Below, one piece after another: positions 27,512 through 36,514 of a stretch of 64,000 bases of DNA (the stretch's first letter is position 1; each line of letters begins with the position of its first letter). Under the pieces are notes generated by a model that saw only the letters and a list, made by a program, of their open reading frames with translations, was not told where the DNA came from and ran no database searches. The DNA is from Aquibacillus koreensis (lineage in GTDB: Bacteria > Bacillota > Bacilli > Bacillales > Amphibacillaceae): the NCBI RefSeq assembly GCF_025154055.1, contig NZ_JAOALK010000033.1, positions 124,001 through 188,000 on the forward strand, written 5' to 3'. The translations under genes and the position numbers were made by a program.

Positions 27512-27826
27512 TTGAAATCATTCACATACCAAGATGTATCCAAGGATCAAGTATTCGAAGCATATGAAGGTAAATTTAAAGCGTTAGCGGATAAGAAAAG
27601 ACTGCAAATTATGAATACACTTACCGAGAATGGTGAGATGTGTGTTTGCGATTTAGCACCTGTCGTTGATATGCCACAATCCAAATTATCTTATCATTTG
27701 AAAATCCTTTTAGATGCGAACATTATAAAAAAAGAAACAAGAGGAACCTGGAGTTATTATCAACTAAATCATGCTGAGATTAATCATCTATTATCAGAAG
27801 AACTTTGCTGTTTGTTTAGAAAATAA
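27512..27826 (+). CDS. arsR: ArsR-family metalloregulator controlling arsP
   Basis: 104 residues starting at TTG 27512 with AAGAGGTG upstream. A winged helix-turn-helix carries the ELCVCDL-like As(III) site (Cys44 and Cys46 in MCVCDLAP), with a Cys pair near the C-terminus (LCCLF) that could add a ligand. DNA-bound apo-protein represses; arsenite or methylarsenite releases it. Palindromic ATCAA/TTGAT sites lie on both sides of the gene. It is followed by the arsP permease. Confidence 0.92.
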   Translation: MKSFTYQDVSKDQVFEAYEGKFKALADKKRLQIMNTLTENGEMCVCDLAPVVDMPQSKLSYHLKILLDANIIKKETRGTWSYYQLNHAEINHLLSEELCCLFRK

Positions 27827-27841
27827 TTTTTTTAGGCAATA

Positions 27842-27881
27842 AATCAATTTTTTTTGATTAATTAATCAATAAAAATTGATT
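27842..27881 (+). promoter_or_regulatory. two tandem ArsR-type operators before arsP
   Basis: AATCAA-N6-TTGATT occurs twice (27842-27859 and 27864-27881), centres 22 bp apart, just before the arsP ribosome site GGAGGTG. This suggests separate control of the permease gene in addition to the operator before arsR. Confidence 0.75.
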
Positions 27882-27902
27882 TAATAAACTGGAGGTGTTT
27901 TT

Positions 27903-28769
27903 ATGTGGATCGACCTGTTTAAAAGTTTTCTATCGATCGCTATTGAATTAACTGTTTTGTTTGTGGTCATTTCGTTTGCGATAAGTCTACTGCAAGGCTT
28001 TATTCCATACGAAAAGATAGAAAAGAAATTAGCTGGTAGAAACAAAATACTAGCTGCGTTTGCGGCTATCCTATTTGCTTTTATTACTCCATTTTGTTCA
28101 TGCTCAACCATACCGATCGTCGTTAATATGCTAAAAAAGAAAATGCCGTTCGGGATTGTAATGATCTTTTTATTTTCATCCCCTGTTCTTGATCCAACAA
28201 TCTTAACAATTATGGGCGTGATCCTTGGGTGGAAAGTAACGATTATTTATACCGTCATAACAATGACTCTTTCTATCATCATAGGCTTCACTCTTGAAAA
28301 ACTTGGACTAGAGAACTCTGTTAAAAACGTAATTATGACTGGATACGAAGAAACAAATAAAAAATTCAATCTAAAACTAGCATTAAAGGAAACATTTGAT
28401 TTAATGAAAAGCGTTTATCCCTATTTAATTTTGGGTGCGGCTATTGGTGCAGTCATACATGGTCTCGTACCAACAGAATGGATTTCAACCGTATTCGATC
28501 AAGAAAAATGGTGGCTAATTCCTATTGCAGCGATAGTTGGTGTGCCACTTTATATTCGGTTATCTAGCATGATCCCTATTTCACAGATGTTGATCCTAAA
28601 AGGAATGGCACTTGGACCTGTGATGGCGATGATGATCAGTTCTGCAGGTGCTAGTTTACCTGAAGTGGTTTTATTAAAATCTATTTTTAAGACAGAGTTA
28701 GTTATAACATTTGTTATCTCTGTAATAACGATGTCAACGATTGCCGGGTTTGTTTTTTATCTAATATAA
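27903..28769 (+). CDS. arsP: organoarsenical efflux permease ArsP (YraQ/DUF318 family)
   Basis: 288 residues with about eight transmembrane segments. The family motif TPFCSCSTIP near residue 63 carries the paired Cys implicated in binding trivalent methylarsenic. FLFSSPVLDPTILTIMG and the second-half GVPLYIRLSSMIPISQMLILKGMALGP repeat are also typical. ArsP exports methylarsenite and related trivalent organoarsenicals. It is controlled by the upstream arsR and followed 24 bases later by a small Cys-rich protein gene. Confidence 0.9.
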   Translation: MWIDLFKSFLSIAIELTVLFVVISFAISLLQGFIPYEKIEKKLAGRNKILAAFAAILFAFITPFCSCSTIPIVVNMLKKKMPFGIVMIFLFSSPVLDPTILTIMGVILGWKVTIIYTVITMTLSIIIGFTLEKLGLENSVKNVIMTGYEETNKKFNLKLALKETFDLMKSVYPYLILGAAIGAVIHGLVPTEWISTVFDQEKWWLIPIAAIVGVPLYIRLSSMIPISQMLILKGMALGPVMAMMISSAGASLPEVVLLKSIFKTELVITFVISVITMSTIAGFVFYLI

Positions 28770-28793
28770 AATTTATAAAAGGAGATGGAACGG

Positions 28794-28937
28794 ATGCTAA
28801 ACCTATTTAAGAAAGGAAAGAAAAAAGATGACAGTTGTTGTCATGTTCAGATTCAGGAAGTAAAAGAGGACGATAGTAAAGATGAATTAATTCAAAAAGA
28901 ATGTTGTGATTCCAAACAAAAAGATACTGAAGAATAA
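28794..28937 (+). CDS. 47-residue Cys-pair protein in the arsP operon
   Basis: ATG 28794 follows AAGGAGATGG with good spacing and is 24 bases after arsP, so it is very likely translated. The product is highly charged (Lys- and Asp/Glu-rich) and has two vicinal Cys pairs, DSCCHV near residue 15 and KECCDS near 37. No membrane segment. I do not recognise a family. The vicinal thiols beside an arsenic permease suggest a trivalent-arsenic binding or hand-over protein, but that is inference. Confidence 0.7.
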   Translation: MLNLFKKGKKKDDSCCHVQIQEVKEDDSKDELIQKECCDSKQKDTEE

Positions 28938-29033
28938 TATGTAATGAAAAGAGGGAGAAAGTTTGTTAACGGGTTCCTTTACCGATCGCAACTCTATTTC
29001 GCATATTAAATTGTAAGTAATGTATAATAAGTT

Positions 29034-29058
29034 GCACCGTAAAATGCGGTGCTTTTTT
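29034..29058 (+). terminator. Rho-independent terminator near the left end of the cassette
   Basis: GCACCG-TAAAATG-CGGTGC followed by TTTTTT. Confidence 0.85.
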
Positions 29059-29215
29059 CATAAAAGATGGTTCAGTCCATAAATAACAGAGCCAGCTATA
29101 TTATATTTAATTTTTACTTCTTATCTTCAACTCCCTCAGTTTGTTGAATAAGGATTTCATCACATAAGTCGTCTAATATTGGAAATAATAACATCAATAT
29201 ATTATTAAAGGTGAG

Positions 29216-29770
29216 ATGGATAATGTCCTATCCAAGCAAGAGGAAATTGAAAAGTTACATAAGCAATTAACAGAAATGCGATTGGAAAATTATATTCATC
29301 AAGACCTATTTAGCCTCCAATTGTGGCTTTTATTGGGGTGTCTAATTATCCCTTGGTTTATGTGGTGGTTCTTAGTAGATAGGGAAAAATTAAAACAGAT
29401 ATGGCTTTTTGGCTCCTTAATGTCTATCCTTATTTACCTTCTTGATGGTATTGGCACAGAATTAAATTTATGGAGTTACCCATATCAATTACTTAACTTT
29501 ATTCCAATGTTAAACCCAGTAGACTTATCCGTGCTACCTGTCTTCCATATGCTGATTTATCAATACTTTAGCAAGTGGAAAAATTATATCATCGCAAATA
29601 TTATAACTGCTATTTTATATGCATATTTAGCCGAACCTTTATTTGTTAAACTGGATATCTATAAGTTAACAAACTGGAAGTATTCATATTCCATTCCAAT
29701 TTATATTTTAAAGGCAATTTTTATTAAATACATTCTTGAACTTATATTGCGGCAAAAAAGCAAAAGTTAA
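29216..29770 (+). CDS. CBO0543-family integral membrane protein
   Basis: 184 residues. A short N-terminal charged coil (QEEIEKLHKQLTEMRLE) is followed by about five transmembrane segments with the aromatic motif IIPWFMWWFLVDREKL and LWSYPYQLL. This matches the CBO0543 family of Bacillus and Clostridium membrane proteins, whose function is unknown. It lies inside the proposed cassette. The ribosome site AAAGGTG is close to the ATG. Confidence 0.75.
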   Translation: MDNVLSKQEEIEKLHKQLTEMRLENYIHQDLFSLQLWLLLGCLIIPWFMWWFLVDREKLKQIWLFGSLMSILIYLLDGIGTELNLWSYPYQLLNFIPMLNPVDLSVLPVFHMLIYQYFSKWKNYIIANIITAILYAYLAEPLFVKLDIYKLTNWKYSYSIPIYILKAIFIKYILELILRQKSKS

Positions 29771-29948
29771 GTACCTTTGCTTTTTTCATGCCTTGTTATG
29801 GAGACTTGTATCTCTGGTTCTAGATAAAATACCTCACTTTAATAACAAATATACATCTTCAAAAAAATGGTTTAACTGCAATATCAAACGGATCAATAAA
29901 TAGTAATCTAACCTGCCTACCCTCTTTCACCAAACTATTTAAACGTAA

Positions 29949-30569
29949 TTATTTAAATTCCCTACTATTAAAGTAAAATGCTTGTCCTTCTTGCAACTTA
30001 GAGATAATATCATTGTCAGAAATAATGTGAGTGCCACTTTTACCACTTTCATAAGTAACGGTAACCCGAAAATGATGGGAATTTGCAACATTTTTGCTAA
30101 AAGGGATTACATAAAACTTTTCACCATCTTTTACTTCATACAAATTTGCATCAACTGATTCGTTATCCGTGCTAACTTTAATATTATTGACACTTAAGTC
30201 TTTAAGAACTCCAAATATTGTAGGATTGATATTCTGTTCCTCATTTAGTAACTGCAACGATAAATCGAATTCATTGTTCATTGGAACTTCTTGATTAACA
30301 TGTCCTCCACCGCCCAACCATTTATAGCCGGTAAAGGATTTTTTTATCATGTCTACAGAGTACATATAGTTATTTCCATTATTCGCATCCCCGACTGAAT
30401 ATATCATGATTCCATCTGCAGTTTTAACTTTATCAATTACTTCAATATTTTCCGTTATACCGTCTCTGACTTCACGAATAGTATCAATTGGTTGACCACT
30501 ATTATAAAACATCAAAGTTAATGTTATTAAAGCCAGTATTACCGCTGAAAAAAAGAGTGTTTTTTTCAT
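29949..30569 (-). CDS. hypothetical membrane-anchored exported protein
   Basis: 206 residues. An N-terminal hydrophobic segment (LFFSAVILALITLTLMF) acts as signal or anchor; the rest is soluble and rich in Asn, Asp and Lys, probably beta-rich. GDANNGNNYMYSVDMIKKSF and KWLGGGGHVNQE are distinctive but I do not recognise a family. The ribosome site GGAGGTTC precedes the ATG. It is inside the proposed cassette, convergent with the CBO0543 gene. Confidence 0.65.
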   Translation of the reverse strand: MKKTLFFSAVILALITLTLMFYNSGQPIDTIREVRDGITENIEVIDKVKTADGIMIYSVGDANNGNNYMYSVDMIKKSFTGYKWLGGGGHVNQEVPMNNEFDLSLQLLNEEQNINPTIFGVLKDLSVNNIKVSTDNESVDANLYEVKDGEKFYVIPFSKNVANSHHFRVTVTYESGKSGTHIISDNDIISKLQEGQAFYFNSREFK

Positions 30570-31043
30570 GTTGAACCTCCTATCTATGCTACTTTTTTCT
30601 TCATTTTCTAGTAAATAAGTTAACTACCTTTTACTCAACTAAGGTTTCCCTTACTTTTTAAACATTCTTTCACAAGGTCGGCTCAAAATAAAGACCTTTG
30701 CTTACAGATTATTGTATTCATATTTAAATTAATATTCATAATACCTTTCAAAATACTAAATAGAATAGAGCTTAATGTCTATTAAGTTGCACTGGAATTC
30801 ACAACAATAATGCAAGCTTACAATGGCTATTGTAGCCTTACAAATTAGTGTGTAATTTTGTATTACAAATTCACCAGGAAAATACAAACAAATAGCTCTT
30901 TATCAACAAAAAAATGACTACAAATTGGCATACAATTTAGTAGTCATTTTCGGGGTGCATTTTTAATGTTTGCGCTAGGAAACGAACCCGTTAAAAGTTT
31001 GTACCTCTTTTACTATTAACTAATGCTTAATAAGCTAATCAAA
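30570..31043. other. AT-rich gap with terminator and cassette right end
   Basis: About 470 bp. It holds the promoter side of the hypothetical gene, a hairpin at 30909-30952 and the right inverted repeat of the proposed cassette. No coding frame is convincing. Confidence 0.6.
30909..30952 (-). terminator. hairpin terminator downstream of arsC
   Basis: AAATGACTACAAATTG / CAATTTAGTAGTCATTT inverted repeat with T runs on either side. It lies within the cassette, so it would end arsC transcription only by read-through of its right end. Confidence 0.7.
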
Positions 31044-31463
31044 TTACTCGCCCGTTTCCGCAAAACGTTTAATTCGTTCACCAATCTCATCACGCACACG
31101 TTGGAAAACTGCCCACTTTTCTTCCTCTGTTCCTTCTGCTTTTGCAGGATCGTCAAAACCCCAGTGCTCGCGTTTAACACTTGGTGGTGTAACAGGACAT
31201 TTATCCGCTGCATCTCCGCAAAGTGTAACTGCTAATGTAGCATTATTTAGAATTTCAGGATCAATGATATCAGATGTCTGACCAGAAATATCAATACCTA
31301 CTTCGTTCATTGCTTTTACTGCGTTTGGGTTTAATCCATGCGCTTCAATGCCAGCACTTTTTACTACCCATTCATCACCTAAGTGTTTTTTTGCCCAACC
31401 TTCAGCCATTTGACTTCTGCATGAGTTCCCAGTACATAAGAAATAAATTGTTTTTTTAGACAT
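31044..31463 (-). CDS. arsC: arsenate reductase, thioredoxin-coupled
   Basis: 139 residues of the low-molecular-weight phosphatase-like ArsC class. The P-loop CTGNSCRS has the nucleophile Cys10 and Cys15; the relay thiols Cys82 and Cys89 are in [12 protein letters not shown]. It reduces arsenate to arsenite with electrons passed to thioredoxin, giving the substrate for ArsB encoded 15 bp upstream. Length and all redox cysteines are intact. Confidence 0.97.
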   Translation of the reverse strand: MSKKTIYFLCTGNSCRSQMAEGWAKKHLGDEWVVKSAGIEAHGLNPNAVKAMNEVGIDISGQTSDIIDPEILNNATLAVTLCGDAADKCPVTPPSVKREHWGFDDPAKAEGTEEEKWAVFQRVRDEIGERIKRFAETGE

Positions 31464-31478
31464 CGTTATAGTCTCCTT

Positions 31479-32777
31479 TTATAGTATTAATAATGTTAGA
31501 TATAATCCCACTAATGTAATAATTAAAATTGGAATCGTTAAGATAATCCCTGTTTTAAAGTATGTTCCCCATGATATTTTTACACCCTTTTGAGATAATA
31601 CATGAAGCCACAATAATGTTGCGAGTGAACCGATTGGTGTAATTTTAGGGCCTAAGTCCGATCCAATCACATTGGCATAAATTAATGCTTCTCTAATAAC
31701 TCCAGTTGTATCCGTTTCAGCAATCGCCAGCGCATCAATCATAACCGTTGGCATATTGTTCATGACCGAAGAAAGAATGGCCGCAATAAAACCCATCGAC
31801 ATGGTAGCAACAAACAATCCTTCTTCAGCACTTGCTTGAATAACTTTTGCTAAAACATCTGTTAATCCAGCATTTCTAAGTCCATAGACAACCACATACA
31901 TTCCGATTGAGAAAAATACAATCGCCCATGGTGCGCCTTTGATAACGACTTTTGTATCAACAGCTTTACTTCCTCTAGCCATTAGTAAAAAGGCAATTGC
32001 AATGATCCCTGCAACAATCGATACAGGTACTTGGATAAACTCACTTATAAAGTATCCAATAAGTAGAATAGCTAGCACAAACCAAGATATTCGAAACATC
32101 TTATGATCTTTGATCGCTTCAACCGGCTGTTTTAAATGTCCTAAGTCATAGCTTCTTGGGATACTTTTTCTAAAATAGATCAACAATACGATAATCGTCG
32201 CAGCTAATGAGAAGAAGTTTGGAATAATCATTCTTGAAGCATATTCCACAAATCCAATATCAAAAAAGTCTGCAGACACAATGTTCACTAGGTTACTAAC
32301 GATGAATGGAAGTGATGTGGTATCTGCAATAAAGCCACTAGCCATGATAAAAGGAAATACCATTTTTTCATTAAAATTCAAGTTACGAACCATTGCTAAT
32401 ACAATTGGTGTAAGGATAAGTGCAGCCCCGTCATTCGCGAAAAAGGCAGCAACTACAGCTCCTAGTAGACTGACATACACAAACATCTTTATTCCATTAC
32501 CTTTTGCAGCTCGAGCCATATGTAACGCAGCCCATTCAAAGAATCCAATTTCGTCTAAAATTAATGAGATAATGATGATAGCAATAAATGCGAGCGTGGC
32601 ATTCCAAACAATCTCCGTAACCGCAATAACGTCATTAAATCCAACTACTCCTACTAATAATGCAAGGATCGCCCCACCACAAGCAGACCATCCAATCGAT
32701 AATCCTTTTGGTTGCCAAATAACTAATACTAAGGTAACCAAGAAGATTAGCGATGCAAGTATAATCGATGATGACAA
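31479..32777 (-). CDS. arsB: arsenite efflux pump ArsB
   Basis: 432 residues with about twelve transmembrane segments, of the staphylococcal/E. coli ArsB family (ion-transporter superfamily). Recognisable stretches are [38 protein letters not shown] and [13 protein letters not shown]. It exports arsenite. The start is TTG 32777 with GGAGGG nine bases upstream. It sits between arsR and arsC with gaps of 15-16 bp, so it forms a tight arsRBC operon. Confidence 0.95.
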   Translation of the reverse strand: MSSSIILASLIFLVTLVLVIWQPKGLSIGWSACGGAILALLVGVVGFNDVIAVTEIVWNATLAFIAIIIISLILDEIGFFEWAALHMARAAKGNGIKMFVYVSLLGAVVAAFFANDGAALILTPIVLAMVRNLNFNEKMVFPFIMASGFIADTTSLPFIVSNLVNIVSADFFDIGFVEYASRMIIPNFFSLAATIIVLLIYFRKSIPRSYDLGHLKQPVEAIKDHKMFRISWFVLAILLIGYFISEFIQVPVSIVAGIIAIAFLLMARGSKAVDTKVVIKGAPWAIVFFSIGMYVVVYGLRNAGLTDVLAKVIQASAEEGLFVATMSMGFIAAILSSVMNNMPTVMIDALAIAETDTTGVIREALIYANVIGSDLGPKITPIGSLATLLWLHVLSQKGVKISWGTYFKTGIILTIPILIITLVGLYLTLLIL

Positions 32778-32793
32778 GTTTCATTCCCTCCAA

Positions 32794-33138
32794 TTAACAA
32801 CACGTAATTCTTGTGCCATTCTCCTCTAGTTCTTTTAATTTATGATCTTGGTCCGGTAATTGCTGAAGAATCTGTTGCATAAAGGCATAATAGTCACTAG
32901 TCTTATTGATCGAATAGAAAATCCATTGCCCTCTTCTTTCTTCACGAACCAATCCAACATCTCTTAGTTTACGAAGGTGCTGACTGATCGATGGTTGGCT
33001 TGTTTTAAATATTTCTACAAATTCACAAACACAGCAATCGTGGTTATCTAGTATTTTGACCATCGTTAAACGTGTCTTATCACCTAATAGTTTTAAGATC
33101 ATTGCTGCTTTATCCATTTCAATCGTAGTTTGTAGCAT
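32794..33138 (-). CDS. arsR: ArsR-family regulator of the arsRBC operon
   Basis: 114 residues. A winged helix-turn-helix with the As(III) site in DCCVCEF (Cys35, Cys36, Cys38) just before the recognition region TSQPSISQHLRKLRDVGLV. It also ends in a Cys pair (ITCC). First gene of arsR-arsB-arsC; AT-rich sequence upstream (33150-33200) should hold promoter and operator. It differs clearly from the other ArsR at 27.5 kb, so the two operons are regulated separately. Confidence 0.94.
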   Translation of the reverse strand: MLQTTIEMDKAAMILKLLGDKTRLTMVKILDNHDCCVCEFVEIFKTSQPSISQHLRKLRDVGLVREERRGQWIFYSINKTSDYYAFMQQILQQLPDQDHKLKELEENGTRITCC

Positions 33139-33710
33139 AACAAAACACCTCCTTATCTATCCGTATATTACTATATAATAATTTACTTATATGTACAATG
33201 AATTAATTGTAAAGAGTTTGTGAAGATGAGGATAATTACTATTTTAAAACATGACTTGTCGGAAAGTTAATCTACTTGGCACATGAAGGAGGTGAGATTC
33301 CTGATTTCTGTCCGAGGTTGAGCCTACTTCGGACATGGAGGAGATGAGATTCCTGATTTCTGTCCGAGGTTGGACCTATTTCGGACATGGAGGAGATGAG
33401 ATTCCTGATTTCTGTCCGAGGTTGGACCTACTTCGGACATGAAGGGGATGATATTCCTGATTACTGTCCGAGGTTGGACCTACTTCGGACATGAAGGAGA
33501 TGAGCTTCCTGATTTCTGTCCGAGGTCTGACCTACTTCGGACATGAAGGAGATGATATTCCTGATTTCTGTCCGAGGTTGGACCTACTTCGGACATGAAG
33601 GGGATGATATTCCTTGGTATAGTCCGAAGTTGAACCTCCCCTGACAATAAGGAAAGTACGAGCTTGTAAAATAGATTTTCACCCTGATGAAGATTACCAA
33701 ACATCTAGAT
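33139..33710. other. intergenic region with tandem array 2
   Basis: About 570 bp between the arsR start and the end of a universal stress gene. The arsR promoter region lies at 33150-33230 and the repeat array fills most of the rest. No gene is seen. Confidence 0.8.
33257..33652 (+). repeat. 52-bp tandem repeat array 2
   Basis: Units start with TGTCCGAGGTTG at 33309, 33361, 33413, 33465, 33517 and 33569, exactly 52 bp apart; decayed units flank them (33257, 33621). Each has a 7-bp inverted repeat TGTCCGA...TCGGACA around GGTTGGACCTACT, then TGAAGGAGATGAGATTCCTGATTTC. The arrangement GTC-GAG, GACATGAA, GAGA, GATT is shared in order and spacing with array 1, though the base sequence is otherwise different. 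Confidence 0.92.
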
Positions 33711-34130
33711 CTATTTAACAATAAGCACTGGGCAATTTGCTCTTTTGGCTACCTTATGACTGACACTACCCAGAACAAATTCCTGCAATCCATTCAGTCC
33801 TCTACTACCAATAATTACGATATCAAAGTTATATTTATTCGCATAGTTAACGATAGAAGGACCTGGTTCGCCATGAAGGATCTTTATCTCATAGTTAACA
33901 TTTGATTTCTCTGCAAGGTCTTTCGCTATATGTATTTGCTTTACTCTAGAATCATTTACATCTACCGAATTCCAGTTACTTAACACATCGGACTTAGCTT
34001 TTGCTGCATCTACAACATAGACGATTTCTAATGTAGATCCCGTCGTACATGAAGCAATATGTATCGCATTTTCTGCTGCTCGCTTTGAGTGTTCAGAGCC
34101 ATCTGTAGCTAGCAAAATTTTATTATACAT
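33711..34130 (-). CDS. universal stress protein A family
   Basis: 139 residues, single UspA domain. The nucleotide-binding pattern GSRGLNGLQEFVLGSVSHKV with the terminal CPVLIVK is intact, so it should bind ATP. Such proteins help survival in stress or stasis by unknown means. A second, ~60% similar-looking copy lies at 36515-36931 next to a SulP transporter. Confidence 0.94.
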   Translation of the reverse strand: MYNKILLATDGSEHSKRAAENAIHIASCTTGSTLEIVYVVDAAKAKSDVLSNWNSVDVNDSRVKQIHIAKDLAEKSNVNYEIKILHGEPGPSIVNYANKYNFDIVIIGSRGLNGLQEFVLGSVSHKVAKRANCPVLIVK

Positions 34131-34491
34131 TGTTATTTCCTCCTTTTATTTTGCTTATATAAACAAGTTAGAATCTGGATACAAAAAATACAGACTTCCT
34201 ATTTAGTATCTCCAACAATCTGATACACCTTTCACTTTGTAACCGCTATCATTATATAAAAAGCTTTTACTGCCTTTCCATAAAGTAAGGCAATGATTAT
34301 CGAGATAGGAAGCTAATTTCATTTTAATTTGAACTATAGATAATTACAACTATATATTTTATTATCAATAAATAAAGTCTCTTATATTGGACTATAAAAC
34401 AATATAATTTAAACATATTACATTTTTGAATAAATTAATCTTATATTTTGTTAATATAATTATATGAGACTGTACAAAAGGAGGTAATTAC
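34131..34491. other. AT-rich gap upstream of the GH120 gene
   Basis: About 360 bp between divergent genes (usp on minus, GH120 on plus). Very AT-rich, with a good GH120 ribosome site (AAAGGAGG) at its end. I can assign no operator with confidence. Confidence 0.5.
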
Positions 34492-36450
34492 ATGGGACTA
34501 GAATATCATGTAGCAAAACATGGTTCGGATCTTAATGTAGGAACAAAACAGGAGCCTTTCTTAACAATTAATAAGGCAGCGTCTATTGCAGTAGCAGGCG
34601 ATGCCGTCGTTGTACACGGAGGAGAATATCGTGAATGGGTAAAACCAAAGAACGCAGGACTAAGCAATACTAGAAGGATTACATATCAGGCAGCTCAAGG
34701 AGAAAAAGTAGTTATTAAAGGTTCAGAGCGGATTAGTAATTGGGAGCACGTAGAAGAAACGGTATGGAAAGTAGTATTACCAAATGCTTTCTTTGAAGAC
34801 AACAATCCATACCAAGAAGAAGTGTTTGGAGATTGGCTTTTCAAATCAAAGGTACCAAAACATTTAGGTGACGTATACTTAAATGGGATGTCGTTTTATG
34901 AAGCTGAAGCATTTGAACAGTTATTGAACCCCGAAGTGAAAACGGAGGTATTAGACAATTGGACTAGGAAAATAGTGCCTGTACATAACCAAAAGCAAAC
35001 AAAGTATCTTTGGTTTGCAGAAGTCGATGAGAAAAACACAACCATCTATGCTAATTTTCACGATTCTAATCCAAATGAAGAATTAGTTGAAATCAATGTG
35101 AGGAAGTGTTGTTTTTATCCTGAAGAAACTGGTATTGATTATATTACCGTAAAGGGATTTGAAATGGCACAGGCTGCAACGCCATGGACACCACCTACAG
35201 CTGACCAACCAGGATTAATAGGTGCACATTGGAGTAAAGGTTGGATCATTGAAGATAACATTATCTATGATTCAAAATGTAGTGGCATTAGCATTGGAAA
35301 AGAAGTATCCACAGGACATAACTTCTCTTCGAAGCGACAAGATAAACCGGGTTATCAATATCAAATAGAATCTGTCTTTCTTAGCCTAGAAGCAGGATGG
35401 AGTAAAGAAAAAGTTGGTTCACACATCATTCGTAATAACACCATCTATGACTGTGGTCAAAACGCAATTGTTGGCCATTTAGGTTGTATATTTAGCGAAA
35501 TAACGAACAATCATATATATAATATTGCATTAAAGCGCGAGTTTTATGGACATGAAATCGCAGGAATTAAACTACATGCCGCGATCGATGTACAACTACA
35601 GCAAAATCGCATTCATGATTGCTCTTTAGGGATATGGTTAGATTGGCAGACACAAGGTACAAGAATTAGTAAAAACTTACTGTACAGAAATAATCGTGAT
35701 ATGTATATCGAAGTTAGCCATGGACCGTACATCGTTGATAACAACATTCTGGCTTCCGAATATGCGTTAGATAACTATGCACAAGGTGGGGCATACGTTA
35801 ACAATATAATTGCTGGAAAAATGGTGCATCGTAACATACTAAATAGATCAACACCATATCACGTTCCACATAGCACGAAGATAGCTGGATTCTCAGTTGT
35901 GCATGGAGGAGATGATCGCTATTACAATAATATCTTTATCGGTCATGAGTCATTCGAAGTCGTTGTTCCTGGGCGCAATGAATCCATGGAGGGTGTTGGT
36001 ACTGCCCATTTTAACGGTTATACGACATCACTTGAGGAGTACAAAGAAAAAGTACACCAAAAACCAGGTGACGTTGAAATATACTTAAATGCAGATCAAC
36101 CTGTTTATATACAAGATAATGTGTATTTGAATGGGGCGGTACCCTTTGAAAGAGAAAATAATAATTTCATAGCAGCGTCATTCAATCCGAAGTTTGAGGT
36201 CATTGAAGACGGTGATGAGGTCTACATTTCTTGTAGTCTGCCAGAAGCATTTGATAAAATACTTGGATTAACGCCAACAACAAAAAACTTACCAAGAGTA
36301 AGAATTGCTAACGCTGATTTTGAAAATCCAGACGGAACAGAAGTGATAATAGATTCAGATCTGTTAGGAATTCAGAGAGAAGAACATAGTAAAGTCGGTC
36401 CCATTTTAGATCTCGGAAAGGGACAAAATCGTGTGAAGGTGTGGGAGTAA
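34492..36450 (+). CDS. beta-xylosidase, GH120
   Basis: 652 residues, a right-handed parallel beta-helix enzyme. The sequence strongly recalls Thermoanaerobacterium XylC, the founding GH120 enzyme, from its start (EYHVAKHGSDLNVGTKQEPF) through GHEIAGIKLHAAIDVQ. The nucleophile and acid/base of that enzyme (Asp382, Glu405) correspond to Asp384 in GIWLDWQ and Glu407 in YIEVSHGPY, with the same 23-residue spacing. No signal peptide, so cytoplasmic cleavage of xylo-oligosaccharides is expected. It is monocistronic and apart from the GH43/GH127 genes but would work in the same pathway. Confidence 0.93.
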   Translation: MGLEYHVAKHGSDLNVGTKQEPFLTINKAASIAVAGDAVVVHGGEYREWVKPKNAGLSNTRRITYQAAQGEKVVIKGSERISNWEHVEETVWKVVLPNAFFEDNNPYQEEVFGDWLFKSKVPKHLGDVYLNGMSFYEAEAFEQLLNPEVKTEVLDNWTRKIVPVHNQKQTKYLWFAEVDEKNTTIYANFHDSNPNEELVEINVRKCCFYPEETGIDYITVKGFEMAQAATPWTPPTADQPGLIGAHWSKGWIIEDNIIYDSKCSGISIGKEVSTGHNFSSKRQDKPGYQYQIESVFLSLEAGWSKEKVGSHIIRNNTIYDCGQNAIVGHLGCIFSEITNNHIYNIALKREFYGHEIAGIKLHAAIDVQLQQNRIHDCSLGIWLDWQTQGTRISKNLLYRNNRDMYIEVSHGPYIVDNNILASEYALDNYAQGGAYVNNIIAGKMVHRNILNRSTPYHVPHSTKIAGFSVVHGGDDRYYNNIFIGHESFEVVVPGRNESMEGVGTAHFNGYTTSLEEYKEKVHQKPGDVEIYLNADQPVYIQDNVYLNGAVPFERENNNFIAASFNPKFEVIEDGDEVYISCSLPEAFDKILGLTPTTKNLPRVRIANADFENPDGTEVIIDSDLLGIQREEHSKVGPILDLGKGQNRVKVWE

Positions 36451-36469
36451 AACTTTCATATGTACAAAA

Positions 36470-36506
36470 ATAAGGAAGGCCTTCTAACAAAAGGCCTTCC
36501 TTTTTC
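36470..36506. terminator. bidirectional terminator between GH120 and usp
   Basis: AAGGAAGGCCTT-CTAACAA-AAGGCCTTCCTT followed by TTTTCC; works for both convergent genes. Confidence 0.9.
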
Positions 36507-36514
36507 CTATAACT

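Larger units (their letters stand above)
28958..31002. mobile_element. possible transposase-less insertion cassette between the two ars operons
   Basis: The segment begins with TAACGGGTTCCTTTACC (from 28967) and ends with the inverted counterpart GGAAACGAACCCGTTA (to 30993), then CGCAA-like bases inward on both sides: an imperfect ~25-bp terminal inverted repeat. Outside lies AAAGTTTGT on both sides (28958-28966 and 30994-31002), a 9-bp direct repeat like a target-site duplication. Inside are a CBO0543-family membrane gene and a hypothetical gene but no transposase. Similarity of the flanks outside the repeats (AAAAGAGG inverted) leaves an alternative, a longer inverted duplication. Confidence 0.5.

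Noticed and set aside
33480-33704. Open frame running through array 2
   Set aside because: Its translation is just the repeat (SEVGPTSDRNQE-type), a by-product of a 52-bp unit; no independent support.
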